This document shows, one piece after another, positions 16,768-26,005 of a DNA stretch of 64,000 bases. The number at the start of each line of letters is the position of its first letter. Position 1 is the stretch's first letter. The translations under genes were made by a program, and so were the position numbers. Source of the stretch: Xenorhabdus sp014467285 (lineage in GTDB: Bacteria; Pseudomonadota; Gammaproteobacteria; Enterobacterales; Enterobacteriaceae); contig NZ_NKHR01000008.1 of assembly GCF_014467285.1 (NCBI RefSeq), positions 1 through 64,000 on the forward strand, written 5' to 3'. A model generated the notes under the pieces. That model saw nothing but the letters and a program-made list of their open reading frames with translations, was not told the origin of the DNA and searched no databases.

Positions 16768-17868
16768 TCAGTGAGTGAGGAAATGAGTTCGTTGCATAAT
16801 ACCGTCTGCCATCATACCAACACTAAGCGCAAAATAGTAAGAACGGTTCCAGTGCATAATAGTACGGAAATTTTGCGTTACCCAAAATGCCCGTTTCTCC
16901 GGATCATCAGGTATCACTATCCAACCTTTGGTATTTACCGGCAGTTCCGCAAAATGCGGAGATGAAATTCCCAATGCCTGCCATTGAGCAATGGTTTTCC
17001 CCTGTTCGGATTTTATGCCTTCTAATGCAACATCAAAACCAGCAGGCAATGAGATGGCATATCCCCACGGTAACCCTTGTTGCCATCCCTCTTTGTGCAA
17101 ATAATTAGCAGCCGAAGCAAAAACATCTTCCTTATTATGCCAAATATCTATTTTTCCATCTCCATTGCCATCAGCGCCATAGGTTAAATAAGAAGTTGGC
17201 ATAAATTGGCTTTGCCCCATTGCGCCTGCCCAAGATCCTTTTAGAGTTTGATCTTCATCGATATATTGATTCTCGATTATTTCCAGCGCTGCCAATAACT
17301 GCTTGATAAAAAAGACTTCCCGACGCCCTTCAAAGGCCAGAGTGGATAATGCCGAAATGACATCTTCTTTACCCTGAATCTTGCCAAAACCGCTTTCTAA
17401 TCCCCACAAAGCAACAATATAGGCTTTAGGTACACCGTATTTACGACTCATTTTTTCTAGCTGAGGAAGGTTATCTTCATATTGCTTAGCACCCTGCTCT
17501 ATCTTCCAGGCCGGCAACACCCGGTTCAGATAATCCTCCAAAGTAATTTTCTTTTCTGGCTGGTTGCGATCGGCCTTAATGACGCGCGAGATAAAATGGA
17601 TATTAGCAAATGCCCGATCCAACGTTTTTTCGCTGATGCCCTGTTCCCGAGCCTGCTGTTTCAGCAAAGCCACATAGGCGGGAAATTGTGATGGCTCACG
17701 GGAGTCTAATGGAAAATCATGCACCAATGTTTTGACTTCTGCTTGCGACCTCGCTGTCAATACAGATTGATCGTACAATTTTTTTCCACTGAATTGTTTT
17801 CCATTGGATGAACTACACCCTGCGAATAGAATCGCTGACAATAAGGTTATCCCGCTGATTAATTTCAT
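16768..17868 (-). CDS. Membrane-bound lytic murein transglycosylase, MltB-like lipoprotein
   Basis: A 366-residue lipoprotein (lipobox LFAGC, Cys 18) that cleaves the glycan strands of peptidoglycan. The SLT_2/MltB domain spans about 60-360; the catalytic Glu is in ALWGLESGFGK (about residue 158), followed by STLAFEGRREVF, GSWAGAMGQSQFMPTSY and DGDGDGKIDIW-like calcium-binding residues (GADGNGDGKIDIW). The start at 17868 has GGAGCAG just ahead; the 10-codon upstream extension is discounted because it precedes the signal peptide. It lies between ycgL and ycgM. Which MltB paralogue it is cannot be decided, so no symbol is given. Confidence 0.9.
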   Translation of the reverse strand: MKLISGITLLSAILFAGCSSSNGKQFSGKKLYDQSVLTARSQAEVKTLVHDFPLDSREPSQFPAYVALLKQQAREQGISEKTLDRAFANIHFISRVIKADRNQPEKKITLEDYLNRVLPAWKIEQGAKQYEDNLPQLEKMSRKYGVPKAYIVALWGLESGFGKIQGKEDVISALSTLAFEGRREVFFIKQLLAALEIIENQYIDEDQTLKGSWAGAMGQSQFMPTSYLTYGADGNGDGKIDIWHNKEDVFASAANYLHKEGWQQGLPWGYAISLPAGFDVALEGIKSEQGKTIAQWQALGISSPHFAELPVNTKGWIVIPDDPEKRAFWVTQNFRTIMHWNRSYYFALSVGMMADGIMQRTHFLTH

Positions 17869-17905
17869 AAATCTGCTCCTCGGTTCAGGATCAGGCAATT
17901 GCCGG

Positions 17906-18193
17906 CTATTTTTTTATTGTTTTATTTGATGCCAGATGTTCATTGATCAAGCTTTCTACCGGCGGTGGTACCTGCAAGTAAAACCCTTGCTCATTCAACG
18001 CTGTTTTTACTTTTTCAATATCAGCATTGGCCAATTTTTTTCTTTCAGATAATGAAATCATCATTGAATATTGAGGTTCACCAAATGTTTTTAACAACTC
18101 TTCAGGAACGCGCGAAAAATCACCTTTCCTTTCAATATAAAGATATGTTTGGTTACGTTTTGGGCTTCTGTAGATTACACAAATCATTGTCAT
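17906..18193 (-). CDS. ycgL: YcgL domain-containing protein
   Basis: A 95-residue protein. MICVIYRSPKRNQTYLYIERKGDFSRVPEELLKTFG, KKLANADIEKVKTALNEQGFYLQVPPP and the ending are the YcgL domain over its whole length. The family is small, cytosolic and of unsettled function; in some bacteria it has been linked to RNA turnover. It is divergent from minC as in E. coli and begins the ycgL-mlt-ycgM-ycgN minus-strand group. Confidence 0.93.
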   Translation of the reverse strand: MTMICVIYRSPKRNQTYLYIERKGDFSRVPEELLKTFGEPQYSMMISLSERKKLANADIEKVKTALNEQGFYLQVPPPVESLINEHLASNKTIKK

Positions 18194-18347
18194 AAACTCT
18201 TTTAAATTAACTCTGCGACTTGCTTGAATAATTCACTAACTATAACATGCTTATTATATTTCAGAATAACGTCTCTCAGAGGACGTACTAGGAAAAACTT
18301 TTAGTACACTATCCTGGGAAACCTAACCTTGCTGAGTCAAAATATCG

Positions 18348-19031
18348 ATGTCACAATCGCCAATAGAGCTAAAAGGCAGTAATTTTACGCTTTCGGTCGT
18401 TCATTTGTATGATGATCAGCCGGAAGTCATCCAAAGAGCTATGCAGGAAAAAATGGATCAAGCGCCTGAATTCCTGAAAAATGCTCCCGTTGTTATCAAT
18501 ATATCTGCTCTCTCTGTTGATGCAGATATCCTCGCACTCCACCGGGCCATAGAATCAGTTGGGTTGCGTGTTGTTGGCATCAGCGGCTGTCAAGATGAAG
18601 AACAACGGAAAATTGTCCTGAAATCAGAACTTCCTTTATTGAAAGAAGGTAAAAGTCAGAAAGTTCTTACTCAAGAAAATAAACCGATTGAACCTATTTT
18701 CAAAAAAACTCGTATAATTAATACACCTGTTCGTTCAGGACAAAGAATTTATGCGCCGAATAGCGATCTCATCGTAACGAATAATGTGAGCGCTGGCGCA
18801 GAATTAATCGCTGATGGAAATATTCATATATATGGTGTACTGCGTGGGCGCGTATTGGCAGGCGCATCTGGTGATCAAGAAAGCCAGATTTTCTGCACCC
18901 ATTTAAACGCTGAACTCACCTCTATTGCCGGTCAATATTGGCTCAGCGAAAAAATCCCAGAAAATTTTGTTGGTAAAGCGGCAAAATTACGTCTGGTGAA
19001 CAATGAATTAACTATTGAAACCTTAGTCTAG
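18348..19031 (+). CDS. minC: Septum site-determining protein MinC
   Basis: A 227-residue inhibitor of FtsZ assembly. The N-terminal FtsZ-binding domain spans 1-105 (IELKGSNFTLSVVHLYDD, INISALSVD). A variable linker precedes the C-terminal beta-helix domain (about 120-227; RSGQRIYAPNSDLIVTNNVSAGAEL, GRVLAGASGDQESQIFC), which dimerises and binds MinD. It heads the minC-minD-minE operon. Confidence 0.96.
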   Translation: MSQSPIELKGSNFTLSVVHLYDDQPEVIQRAMQEKMDQAPEFLKNAPVVINISALSVDADILALHRAIESVGLRVVGISGCQDEEQRKIVLKSELPLLKEGKSQKVLTQENKPIEPIFKKTRIINTPVRSGQRIYAPNSDLIVTNNVSAGAELIADGNIHIYGVLRGRVLAGASGDQESQIFCTHLNAELTSIAGQYWLSEKIPENFVGKAAKLRLVNNELTIETLV

Positions 19032-19054
19032 CCTTTATAACAAGGAATCGCTTC

Positions 19055-19867
19055 ATGGCACGCATTATTGTTGTTACATCTGGTAAAGGTGGCGTTGGCA
19101 AAACCACTTCAAGCGCGGCCATTGCTACCGGTCTCGCCCAAAGAGGAAAAAAAACTGCCGTTGTCGATTTTGACATCGGTCTACGAAACCTCGATTTGAT
19201 TATGGGCTGTGAACGCCGAGTGGTTTTTGACTTCGTGAACGTCATTCAAGGTGATGCCAGCTTAAACCAAGCGCTTATTAAAGATAAGCGTACAGAGAAT
19301 CTCTATATTTTGCCCGCCTCTCAAACCCGCGATAAAGAAGCCCTCACCCGTGATGGCGTCGAGAAAATTCTGAACGAATTGGATCAACAAGGGTTTGAGT
19401 TCATTATCTGTGATTCACCAGCAGGTATTGAAAGCGGTGCATTAATGGCACTCTACTTTGCCGATGAAGCCATTATTACAACAAACCCGGAAGTTTCATC
19501 TGTTCGTGATTCCGATCGTATTTTAGGTATCCTGGCATCTAAATCACGCCGTGCAGAACAAGGGGATGAGCCTATCAAGGAACATCTTCTGCTGACACGT
19601 TATAACCCTGGGCGAGTGAACCGCGGTGATATGCTTAGCATGGAAGATGTGTTGGAAATTCTGTGTATTCCTTTACTTGGTGTGATCCCGGAAGATCAAT
19701 CTGTTCTCCGTTCGTCTAACCAGGGAGAACCCGTTATTCTGGATAAAGAATCTGATGCGGGTAAGGCATACGAAGATACTGTTTTACGTTTACTTGGTGA
19801 AGAACGGCCTTTCCGTTTCATCGAAGAAGAGAAAAAGGGCTTTTTAAAACGCCTGTTTGGGGGGTAA
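19055..19867 (+). CDS. minD: Septum site-determining ATPase MinD
   Basis: A 270-residue ParA-like ATPase that recruits MinC to the membrane and oscillates with MinE. The deviant Walker A is KGGVGKTT (11-18); DFDIGLRNLD and CDSPAGIESGA follow, and the C-terminal amphipathic membrane-targeting helix is EEEKKGFLKRLFGG. It starts 23 bases after minC and ends 3 bases before minE. Confidence 0.97.
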   Translation: MARIIVVTSGKGGVGKTTSSAAIATGLAQRGKKTAVVDFDIGLRNLDLIMGCERRVVFDFVNVIQGDASLNQALIKDKRTENLYILPASQTRDKEALTRDGVEKILNELDQQGFEFIICDSPAGIESGALMALYFADEAIITTNPEVSSVRDSDRILGILASKSRRAEQGDEPIKEHLLLTRYNPGRVNRGDMLSMEDVLEILCIPLLGVIPEDQSVLRSSNQGEPVILDKESDAGKAYEDTVLRLLGEERPFRFIEEEKKGFLKRLFGG

Positions 19868-19870
19868 CGC

Positions 19871-20140
19871 ATGGCTTTGTTAGATTTCTTCCTGTCGAGA
19901 AAAAAACCGACAGCCAATATTGCCAAGGAGCGGCTACAAATCATCGTGGCAGAGCGGCGCCGTGGTGACTCTGAGCCTGCCTATTTGCCTGAAATGAAAC
20001 GGGATATTCTGGCTGTGATTTGTAAATATGTACAAATTGATCCAGACATGCTTTCTGTACAGTTTGAGCAAAAGAATGATGATATTTCCGTACTGGAACT
20101 TAATGTAACATTACCTGAGGTTGAGGAATCGCCAAAATAA
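19871..20140 (+). CDS. minE: Cell division topological specificity factor MinE
   Basis: An 89-residue protein that stimulates MinD ATPase and drives pole-to-pole oscillation. The N-terminal membrane and anti-MinCD segment is ALLDFFLSRKKPTANIAKERLQIIVAERR; the C-terminal dimerisation domain contains YLPEMKRDILAVICKYVQID. It overlaps functionally with the minD end; the intergenic gap is only 3 bases, so translation is probably coupled. Confidence 0.97.
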   Translation: MALLDFFLSRKKPTANIAKERLQIIVAERRRGDSEPAYLPEMKRDILAVICKYVQIDPDMLSVQFEQKNDDISVLELNVTLPEVEESPK

Positions 20141-20183
20141 CCGCACCAAATGATGCTATTTAATTTAAGGCTGTGATTTCTCA

Positions 20184-20216
20184 ATCATAACCACCCGCTA
20201 TGCGGGTGGTTATGAT
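20184..20216 (+). terminator. Strong hairpin after minE
   Basis: ATCATAACCACCCGC-TAT-GCGGGTGGTTATGAT is a perfect 15-bp stem 43 bases after the minE stop. Only a weak T-run follows (TTGTG). It probably terminates or protects the 3' end of the min transcript. Confidence 0.7.
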
Positions 20217-20669
20217 TTGTGAATTACGCGCTGACATATCCATTGGACAACTGAACCCGAACGTCGTCTTTCAAGTTTCCGCTCTATTAGCTGCGCTGCA
20301 TCTTAAATTGGCTTATATAATAAAATTAATATAAAAATCACATAGCGCAATAAATTTTTGTTATAGTTTTTTATCCATAAAATAACTATATTATACGGAT
20401 ATCTAAATCATTATTAATAACATTAAACGAATACCCAAATACACTGCCAGACCATTTGCCAAAAGACAGTTATGATGATCAGCAATCTGTATTGCGACTA
20501 AGTCACCAATCACTCAATTGATATCATTTGGTTGCTCTTGAACAGCGAACACAACAGTAAGTTCACTCCCCTATCTTTCCTGCCTGATAAACAGGCAGGG
20601 AATTAAAACGGTGTTTTTAAAAACGGTATGCCTTAAATGGAACTGTAGTCTCTATCACGCTGGTTTTTA
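20217..20669. other. Gene-free region between minE and rnd
   Basis: Holds a palindromic-repeat arm (20255-20274), an AT-rich stretch, and a second hairpin CCTGCCTG-ATAAA-CAGGCAGG (20579-20599) that may serve rnd, which converges from the right. A frame without a start codon (about 20384-20517) encodes a protein-like sequence ending SVLRLSHQSLN and, after one TGA, YHLVALEQRTQQ. It may be a decayed small gene, but no family is recognised. Confidence 0.4.
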
Positions 20670-21806
20670 TCATACTGAATAATTTTCCAATATTTCGACG
20701 ATGGACTCAGCCAACCATTTCCCACGCCAACCCTTAAGTAATTCAGGTTGATACTCTGGTGATTTCAATTTCCAATGCCAACAAAGCAGTTGATTAATTT
20801 GCCGACGGGAAGCCAATAATTCCGCACTAAAAGCATGAGATTCGCTCACCTGAGTAATCAATGACTTAATTTCCTTAAAAGCCTTACGATAACCCGGATA
20901 GTCAATTAAATTGATAATTTGAGCCGGACATTCTTCTGCTGGAATATCTTTGCATTCTGCAACCATAGCCAGTAACCGACGGCCATGACAACGGATTTCC
21001 TGCCCGCTCAATCCCAAGGCATCCAATTCCCCCAAAGAAGTCGGCATATAACGGGCGACTTGCCATAAATTTTCTTCACGGATCACAAAGTTAACCGCTA
21101 AATCACGTTCTCGAGCCTGATTTAACCGCCAAGCCGCCAGTTTTTTCAAACAGGCTAATTGTCTTGGGCGCAATTGCCAGGCATTGCCAATGTCCTTATA
21201 AGCACATTCCGGCATTAATACTTCTTTACGACGTTGGGCAATCAAAGCACTTTCATTTTTTGCTGCATCTAAATATCCCACCAGCTCTGTTTTCGCCATC
21301 AAGATATCGGCCAGAGGCAATAAATAGTACACATCTGCTGCGGCATACTCACATTGCTTGCCACTTAACGGACGAGCCAGCCAATCAGTACGAGATTCAC
21401 TCTTATCCAATTCCACATTCAGATATTCAGCAACCAACGTTGCAAAACCGCATGATATCGGATGACCAATAAATGCAGCCAGTACCTGCGTATCAATCAT
21501 AGGCTCTGGTAAGCATTGGAAACTATTGCCGAAAACTTCTAAATCTTCACTACCGGCATGGATAAATTTTAGAACGTCTGGATCAGTCAATAATTCCCTG
21601 AAGGGTTGCCATTGCGAAATTTCCAGGGGATCAATCAGAGAAAGCTGTTCACCATCAAACAATTGTATCAAACCTAATTGGGGATAATACGTCCGTGTAC
21701 GTATAAATTCAGTATCTAATGCAATTCTTGCGTGTTTTTTTGCCCGTTCACAGATTGACTGCAATTGAGCATCAGTGGTAATCAACTGATAATTACAATT
21801 AAACAA
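20670..21806 (-). CDS. rnd: Ribonuclease D
   Basis: A 3'-5' exoribonuclease that trims tRNA precursors. The DEDDy domain (about 1-190) shows IALDTEFIRTRTYYPQLGLIQLFDG, KFIHAGSEDLEVF and CEYAAADVYYL, with the catalytic DE, D and D/Y residues. An HRDC domain is centred near RERDLAVNFVIREENLWQVARYMP (about 215-290) and a second HRDC-like domain follows. TTG at 21804-21806 is preferred as start because AAGGA lies 7 bases upstream and E. coli rnd also uses a non-ATG start (378 residues versus 375). ATG 21827 or 21839 would add 7 or 11 residues. fadD lies beyond an orphan small gene. Confidence 0.93.
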   Translation of the reverse strand: MFNCNYQLITTDAQLQSICERAKKHARIALDTEFIRTRTYYPQLGLIQLFDGEQLSLIDPLEISQWQPFRELLTDPDVLKFIHAGSEDLEVFGNSFQCLPEPMIDTQVLAAFIGHPISCGFATLVAEYLNVELDKSESRTDWLARPLSGKQCEYAAADVYYLLPLADILMAKTELVGYLDAAKNESALIAQRRKEVLMPECAYKDIGNAWQLRPRQLACLKKLAAWRLNQARERDLAVNFVIREENLWQVARYMPTSLGELDALGLSGQEIRCHGRRLLAMVAECKDIPAEECPAQIINLIDYPGYRKAFKEIKSLITQVSESHAFSAELLASRRQINQLLCWHWKLKSPEYQPELLKGWRGKWLAESIVEILENYSV

Positions 21807-22055
21807 TAAAATATCCTTTAAATACATTATGTTACACAACCATAAATACTAAAAAAATATAACAATGTACACAGTTATGTACACACAATAAAAATCTCAA
21901 ACATCCTTTATTCGGATAGCTGTTTCTATAGTATTAGACATGCTTTCCACTTGCCACAATTTTGAGAAATTCACATCACATGATATCAAGTAAACATTAA
22001 GGTGAGATATGTGAGGCGAAGGAGTACCTAACCGCAGTTAAACGGCGTTAAAAGT

Positions 22056-22095
22056 AAAAAAACCCCGAATTGTTGGATGTCCAACTTTCGGGGTT
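22056..22095 (-). terminator. Rho-independent terminator of the 70-residue orphan gene
   Basis: On the minus strand AACCCCGAA and TTCGGGGTT enclose a second stem GTTGGA/TCCAAC, and the hairpin is followed by seven T. It lies 36 bases after the stop at 22131. The rest of the 21840-22055 stretch up to rnd contains no recognised feature. Confidence 0.85.
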
Positions 22096-22130
22096 CATTT
22101 CAAAAAGCGGGTTATTTAATATGTTGTATA

Positions 22131-22343
22131 TTACAACTGATGTATTCTGACGTTAGCAATTCTTGCTACACCGCCACCGTCATATAACCCTTCAGCATGA
22201 TTTAAGGCGTTATTCTCCAGTACAGTTAAGAAATCACTCGCCGAAGCTAGTGTACTTACATCGATATCCAGTGAAATCTGTGTACTAACTAAAACTAAAT
22301 TATTCTCATCAACACCATCATAACTAACAATGTACATACCCAT
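22131..22343 (-). CDS. Orphan 70-residue hypothetical protein
   Basis: A single short gene between rnd and fadD, a pair adjacent in E. coli. It has an AAGGAG ribosome site 7 bases before ATG and a strong terminator, so it is transcribed by itself. The protein begins MGMYIVSYDGVDENNLVLV; it is acidic and soluble, with no signal peptide, cysteine or membrane segment. It alternates strand-like (MYIVSYD, LVLVSTQISLDI, VARIANVRIHQL) and helical (ASDFLTVLENNALNHAEGL) stretches, suggesting a small alpha/beta fold. No family is recognised and no function is claimed. Confidence 0.75.
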   Translation of the reverse strand: MGMYIVSYDGVDENNLVLVSTQISLDIDVSTLASASDFLTVLENNALNHAEGLYDGGGVARIANVRIHQL

Positions 22344-22455
22344 AACATTTCTCCTTTATCTATGAGATCTATGAGGTCCTGTACAAACTACCTTGAGTAT
22401 TTTCTTTTTGCCATTTGATTAATTAACAATCCGTTATAAGGTTTGTTTTCCGATG

Positions 22456-24147
22456 TCAATTTATCGCAGAATCATCCGCTTGTGCTAATTCTTCATTACG
22501 CAATTCTTTACGAAGGATTTTACCTACGTTGGATTTCGGCAACTCATCGCGGAATTCAACGAATTTCGGTACCTTATATCCCGTCAGGTAACGACGGCAG
22601 TGTGTCTTCAATTCATCCTCAGTTAAACCGGGATCTTTACGAACAACAAAGACTTTGACTGCTTCTCCTGAGTTTTTGCTCGGAACGCCCACTGCTGCCG
22701 ACTCTAATACTTTAGGATGGGAAGAAACAACTTCTTCTACTTCGTTTGGATAGACATTAAAACCGGAAACCAGAATCATGTCTTTTTTACGATCAACAAT
22801 GTGGAAAAAGCCTTTTTCATCTATGTTGGCAATATCGCCTGTTGCCAGCCAGCCATCTTTCAACACTTCATCCGTGGCATCAGGGCGTTCCCAGTAACCC
22901 TTCATGACTTGTGGCCCGCGTACCCACATTTCGCCGGCTTCTCCCGGAGAAACTTCATTACCATCACTCCCTACCAGCTTGATTTCTGTCGAAGCAACGG
23001 GATAGCCAATACTGCCACTGTAATGAGCCAAATCATGCGGATTGGCTGAAACCAGAGGAGCACACTCTGTTAATCCATAACCTTCCAGCAGGTGACAACC
23101 GGTCAGATTTTCCCACTTGTCGGCAACCACTTTCTGTACCGCCATACCACCACCAACAGATAAGCGTAATGAAGAAAAATTTATCTTCTGGAATTCAGAG
23201 TTATTCAACCAAGCATTGAATAGCGTGTTAACACCCGATAGTGCTGTGAAACGATAACGAGATAACTCCTTGACCGTTCCATTAACATCACGAGGGTTAG
23301 TAATCAACAGGTTCTGCCCGCCGAGTTCAATAAAAAACAAGCAGTTTATCGTCAAAGCAAAGATATGGTACAGAGGCAATGCAGTGACTACTAACTCTTG
23401 CCCGATTTTCAATAATGGAGAATAACATGCTTTGGCTTGTTCCAGATTTGCTAACATATTACGATGAGTCAGCATGGCACCTTTTGCCACTCCGGTAGTT
23501 CCGCCTGTATATTGCAGAAATGCCAAATCCTCACCTTTCACATCCGGTTTGACATATTGCATACGATAGCCTTTGTGCATAGCACTACGGAATGAAATAG
23601 CATCCGGTAAATGATATTTTGGCACGAGACGCTTAACGTACTTAACGACAAAATCGACAAGAGTTCCTTTCGGCCGGGAGAGTTGATCTCCCATGCGAGT
23701 CAAAATAACGTGTTTGACTTTAGTGTTGAAGACAATCTTTTCTAAGGTATGAGCAAAGTTAGAAACGATAACAATAGCAGATGTTCCACTGTCATTAAGC
23801 TGGTGTTCCAATTCACGCGGGGTATAAAGCGGGTTAACATTTACAACTATCATCCCTGCACGCAGAATGCCGAACAGTGCTACGGGATATTGCAGTAAAT
23901 TCGGCATCATCAATGCCACGCGATCCCCTTTTTTCAACCCCAGTCCATTCTGTAAATAGGCAGCAAAAGCGCGGCTACGCTCTTCCAATTTACGGAAAGT
24001 CATTACTTCGCCCATATTGATAAATGCGACTTGATCGGCATAACGTGCCACAGCATTTTCAAACATTTCAATCAACGACGAATAACGGTCGGGATCGATC
24101 TCTGCCGGAACATTTGCCGGATAATGTTTTAGCCAGACTTTTTCCAA
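22456..24147 (-). CDS. fadD: Long-chain fatty acid-CoA ligase
   Basis: A 563-residue acyl-CoA synthetase of the ANL superfamily that activates imported fatty acids. It begins MEKVWLKHYPANVPAEIDPDRYSS as in E. coli FadD. The AMP-binding P-loop is YTGGTTGVAKGA (about 213-224); LLEGYGLTECAP, GELWVRGPQVMKGYW-like (GEMWVRGPQVMKGYW), the hinge Asp region GDIANIDEKGFFHIVDRKKDMILVSG and the catalytic Lys near GKILRKELR complete the set. A FadR-type operator lies 80 bases upstream, consistent with induction by long-chain acyl-CoA. Confidence 0.96.
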   Translation of the reverse strand: MEKVWLKHYPANVPAEIDPDRYSSLIEMFENAVARYADQVAFINMGEVMTFRKLEERSRAFAAYLQNGLGLKKGDRVALMMPNLLQYPVALFGILRAGMIVVNVNPLYTPRELEHQLNDSGTSAIVIVSNFAHTLEKIVFNTKVKHVILTRMGDQLSRPKGTLVDFVVKYVKRLVPKYHLPDAISFRSAMHKGYRMQYVKPDVKGEDLAFLQYTGGTTGVAKGAMLTHRNMLANLEQAKACYSPLLKIGQELVVTALPLYHIFALTINCLFFIELGGQNLLITNPRDVNGTVKELSRYRFTALSGVNTLFNAWLNNSEFQKINFSSLRLSVGGGMAVQKVVADKWENLTGCHLLEGYGLTECAPLVSANPHDLAHYSGSIGYPVASTEIKLVGSDGNEVSPGEAGEMWVRGPQVMKGYWERPDATDEVLKDGWLATGDIANIDEKGFFHIVDRKKDMILVSGFNVYPNEVEEVVSSHPKVLESAAVGVPSKNSGEAVKVFVVRKDPGLTEDELKTHCRRYLTGYKVPKFVEFRDELPKSNVGKILRKELRNEELAQADDSAIN

Positions 24148-24226
24148 GTTGAATACTCCTGAAATCTAATTGCGGTGTAACCACTGACCATAAAACAAAC
24201 CAGACCTGTATATTTAACAAATTATT

Positions 24227-24243
24227 AACTCAGCGTACCAGTT
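24227..24243 (-). promoter_or_regulatory. FadR-type operator upstream of fadD
   Basis: On the minus strand AACTGGTACGCTGAGTT carries the FadR half-site CTGGT and, as remembered, differs from the E. coli fadD operator AGCTGGTATGATGAGTT at three positions. It is 80-96 bases before the start codon. The rest of the 24148-24583 gap is AT-rich with only the slp terminator. Confidence 0.55.
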
Positions 24244-24521
24244 TGAAAAGAAACATTGTTCAGGTTGGCGATACACATCACTAATTTATTACAATTAATT
24301 ACGGCAAAAAATAAAGCGGCTATTGCCGCCTGCATCATTTTTATTTATTTATCAATTAGTTAACTAAAAAACTAACACTTGGGTTTATAATCCATTGATT
24401 ATACACTGACTCACTGGTTTTTGACTTAAAGCCACAGTATTATTCCAAATGGTTATAATCAGGATAACCCAATAAAAGATAATTATTAAGAATAGAATTT
24501 AATATAGGATCCAGCATATAA

Positions 24522-24548
24522 AATAACCTCACAAAATGCGAGGCTATT
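24522..24548 (-). terminator. Terminator after slp
   Basis: On the minus strand AATAgCCTC and GAGGtTATT form the stem, and it runs into TTATTTTAT. It is 36 bases after the slp stop. Confidence 0.6.
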
Positions 24549-24583
24549 TATGTTATCGTGCTCTACTCGATTGGTGAACAAAT

Positions 24584-25180
24584 TTACTCGGTTAGGATCT
24601 TTTCAACAGATACAGGTTGGGATGGTGAATACACTCCCCAAGCCGGGCCAAAAGGGCTACCGTAGTAGCCCCACGGATCAGCGATAACCGAAGAAGGGAA
24701 AATCATTCTCTGAGATTCATGCCAGCGTTTCATTCCCGTGACATTCATCACAAGATAATTATACGGGCTATTACCGACTTTTCCTTTCTCCAGACCCGTA
24801 ATCAAACCCACTACAGTTACATAACGGTCTTTGAAATCACTCGGTTCTAAAAAAGCGTTCACGTAAGCATAAACCCGTCCCAGAGAAGCTTCCGCCAAAC
24901 GTGGAGCTGCATTATCTGCTAATGGCATAGCAGAAATTTCCAACCGAGTTTGATCTTTTTCATTCAAGACACTGAGAACTTTTCCACCAAAACGCCCTTC
25001 ATGCCCAATATATAATTCAGGGGCATTTTTAACGGAAAGTAAATTTTCTACCGGCGTTTTAGTCATTCCCTTGATAGCATCAGGAACTGATACACAACCC
25101 GCAAGCATCGCCATTCCCAGTACCATTCCCAGGAACAATATTGCTTGCAGGATGCTTCGACAACGTGTGCCATTGAGCAT
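24584..25180 (-). CDS. Slp family outer-membrane lipoprotein (YeaY-like)
   Basis: A 198-residue lipoprotein; lipobox MLAGC places the acylated Cys at about 29. The Slp domain shows CVSVPDAIKG, GRFGGKVLSVLNEKDQTRLEI and GRVYAYVNAFLEPSDFKDRYVTVVG, with the C-terminal YYGSPFGPAWG tail common in this family. E. coli has two members, starvation-inducible Slp and YeaY; genomic position between fadD and tsaB matches YeaY. GGAGGAG lies three bases before ATG. The molecular function is unknown; it is thought to stabilise the outer membrane. Confidence 0.9.
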   Translation of the reverse strand: MLNGTRCRSILQAILFLGMVLGMAMLAGCVSVPDAIKGMTKTPVENLLSVKNAPELYIGHEGRFGGKVLSVLNEKDQTRLEISAMPLADNAAPRLAEASLGRVYAYVNAFLEPSDFKDRYVTVVGLITGLEKGKVGNSPYNYLVMNVTGMKRWHESQRMIFPSSVIADPWGYYGSPFGPAWGVYSPSQPVSVEKILTE

Positions 25181-25245
25181 AAACTCCTCCGACCCTATAA
25201 AGCTTGAGCAAACTGACTATAACTTAGATAGTCATCAATAAGACC

Positions 25246-25941
25246 TTAACGACCCGGTAATTTCTTCCATGTTACTTCATTACGCAAGTAAACAGGCTCA
25301 GCATGTTCAACTGATGTCGCTTCTCCCGCTTCCCACATTTGAATTGCCAATGGCAACATATCTTCCGCATGAGGCAAAGTAATTTCACTGGCTACCAGTG
25401 TTAAGTGGCTGTCTAATAATTGAGGATAAGCTTCCCATCCCGTTCCCGCAATGGCCCATTCACCGGACAAGGAACTCATGATCGTTTGCGCTTGTTCAGG
25501 TTTTAAAACCGCTTCTGTTTCATTGCCTTGCCATTCACCTTGTGAATTGCGGCTGTATTGCCCCCAATAAATTTCCCCCATACGTGCATCAATGGCAACC
25601 AAAACGTTAGTTACCCCTTTGAGGCGAAACGCACCTTGTGCCATCGTTTTCAGAGAAGAAACACCCAGCATCGGCAATTCAGCGCCCAATGCCAGACCTT
25701 GAGCAATACCAACCCCAATCCGCACACCGGTAAAACTGCCCGGCCCACGGCCAAATGCCAGTGCATTCAATTGTTGCAGACTCAAGTTGCCCTTTGATAA
25801 TACGTCTCGAACCATCGGTAAAATACGTTGAGTATGCTCTCGTGGGGAAATCTCAAATTGTGCCTCGACGACACCTTCATTCCAAAGTGCAACAGAACAG
25901 GCTTCAGTTGCAGTATCAATAGCTAAAATCCGCGTGGACAT
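25246..25941 (-). CDS. tsaB: tRNA threonylcarbamoyladenosine biosynthesis protein TsaB
   Basis: A 231-residue ASKHA-fold partner of TsaD, required with TsaC and TsaE to make the t6A37 base of ANN-decoding tRNAs. It begins STRILAIDTATEACSVAL and contains REHTQRILPMVRDVL and FGRGPGSFTGVRIGVGIAQGLA, the family signature. The length equals that of E. coli YeaZ. It sits between slp and yoaA as in E. coli. Confidence 0.96.
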   Translation of the reverse strand: MSTRILAIDTATEACSVALWNEGVVEAQFEISPREHTQRILPMVRDVLSKGNLSLQQLNALAFGRGPGSFTGVRIGVGIAQGLALGAELPMLGVSSLKTMAQGAFRLKGVTNVLVAIDARMGEIYWGQYSRNSQGEWQGNETEAVLKPEQAQTIMSSLSGEWAIAGTGWEAYPQLLDSHLTLVASEITLPHAEDMLPLAIQMWEAGEATSVEHAEPVYLRNEVTWKKLPGR

Positions 25942-26005
25942 GCCTTAACTCCGGCAAGAATAGAATTCAAAAAAAGAGGGCTATCCTACCATAGCCCCGA
26001 CAATT

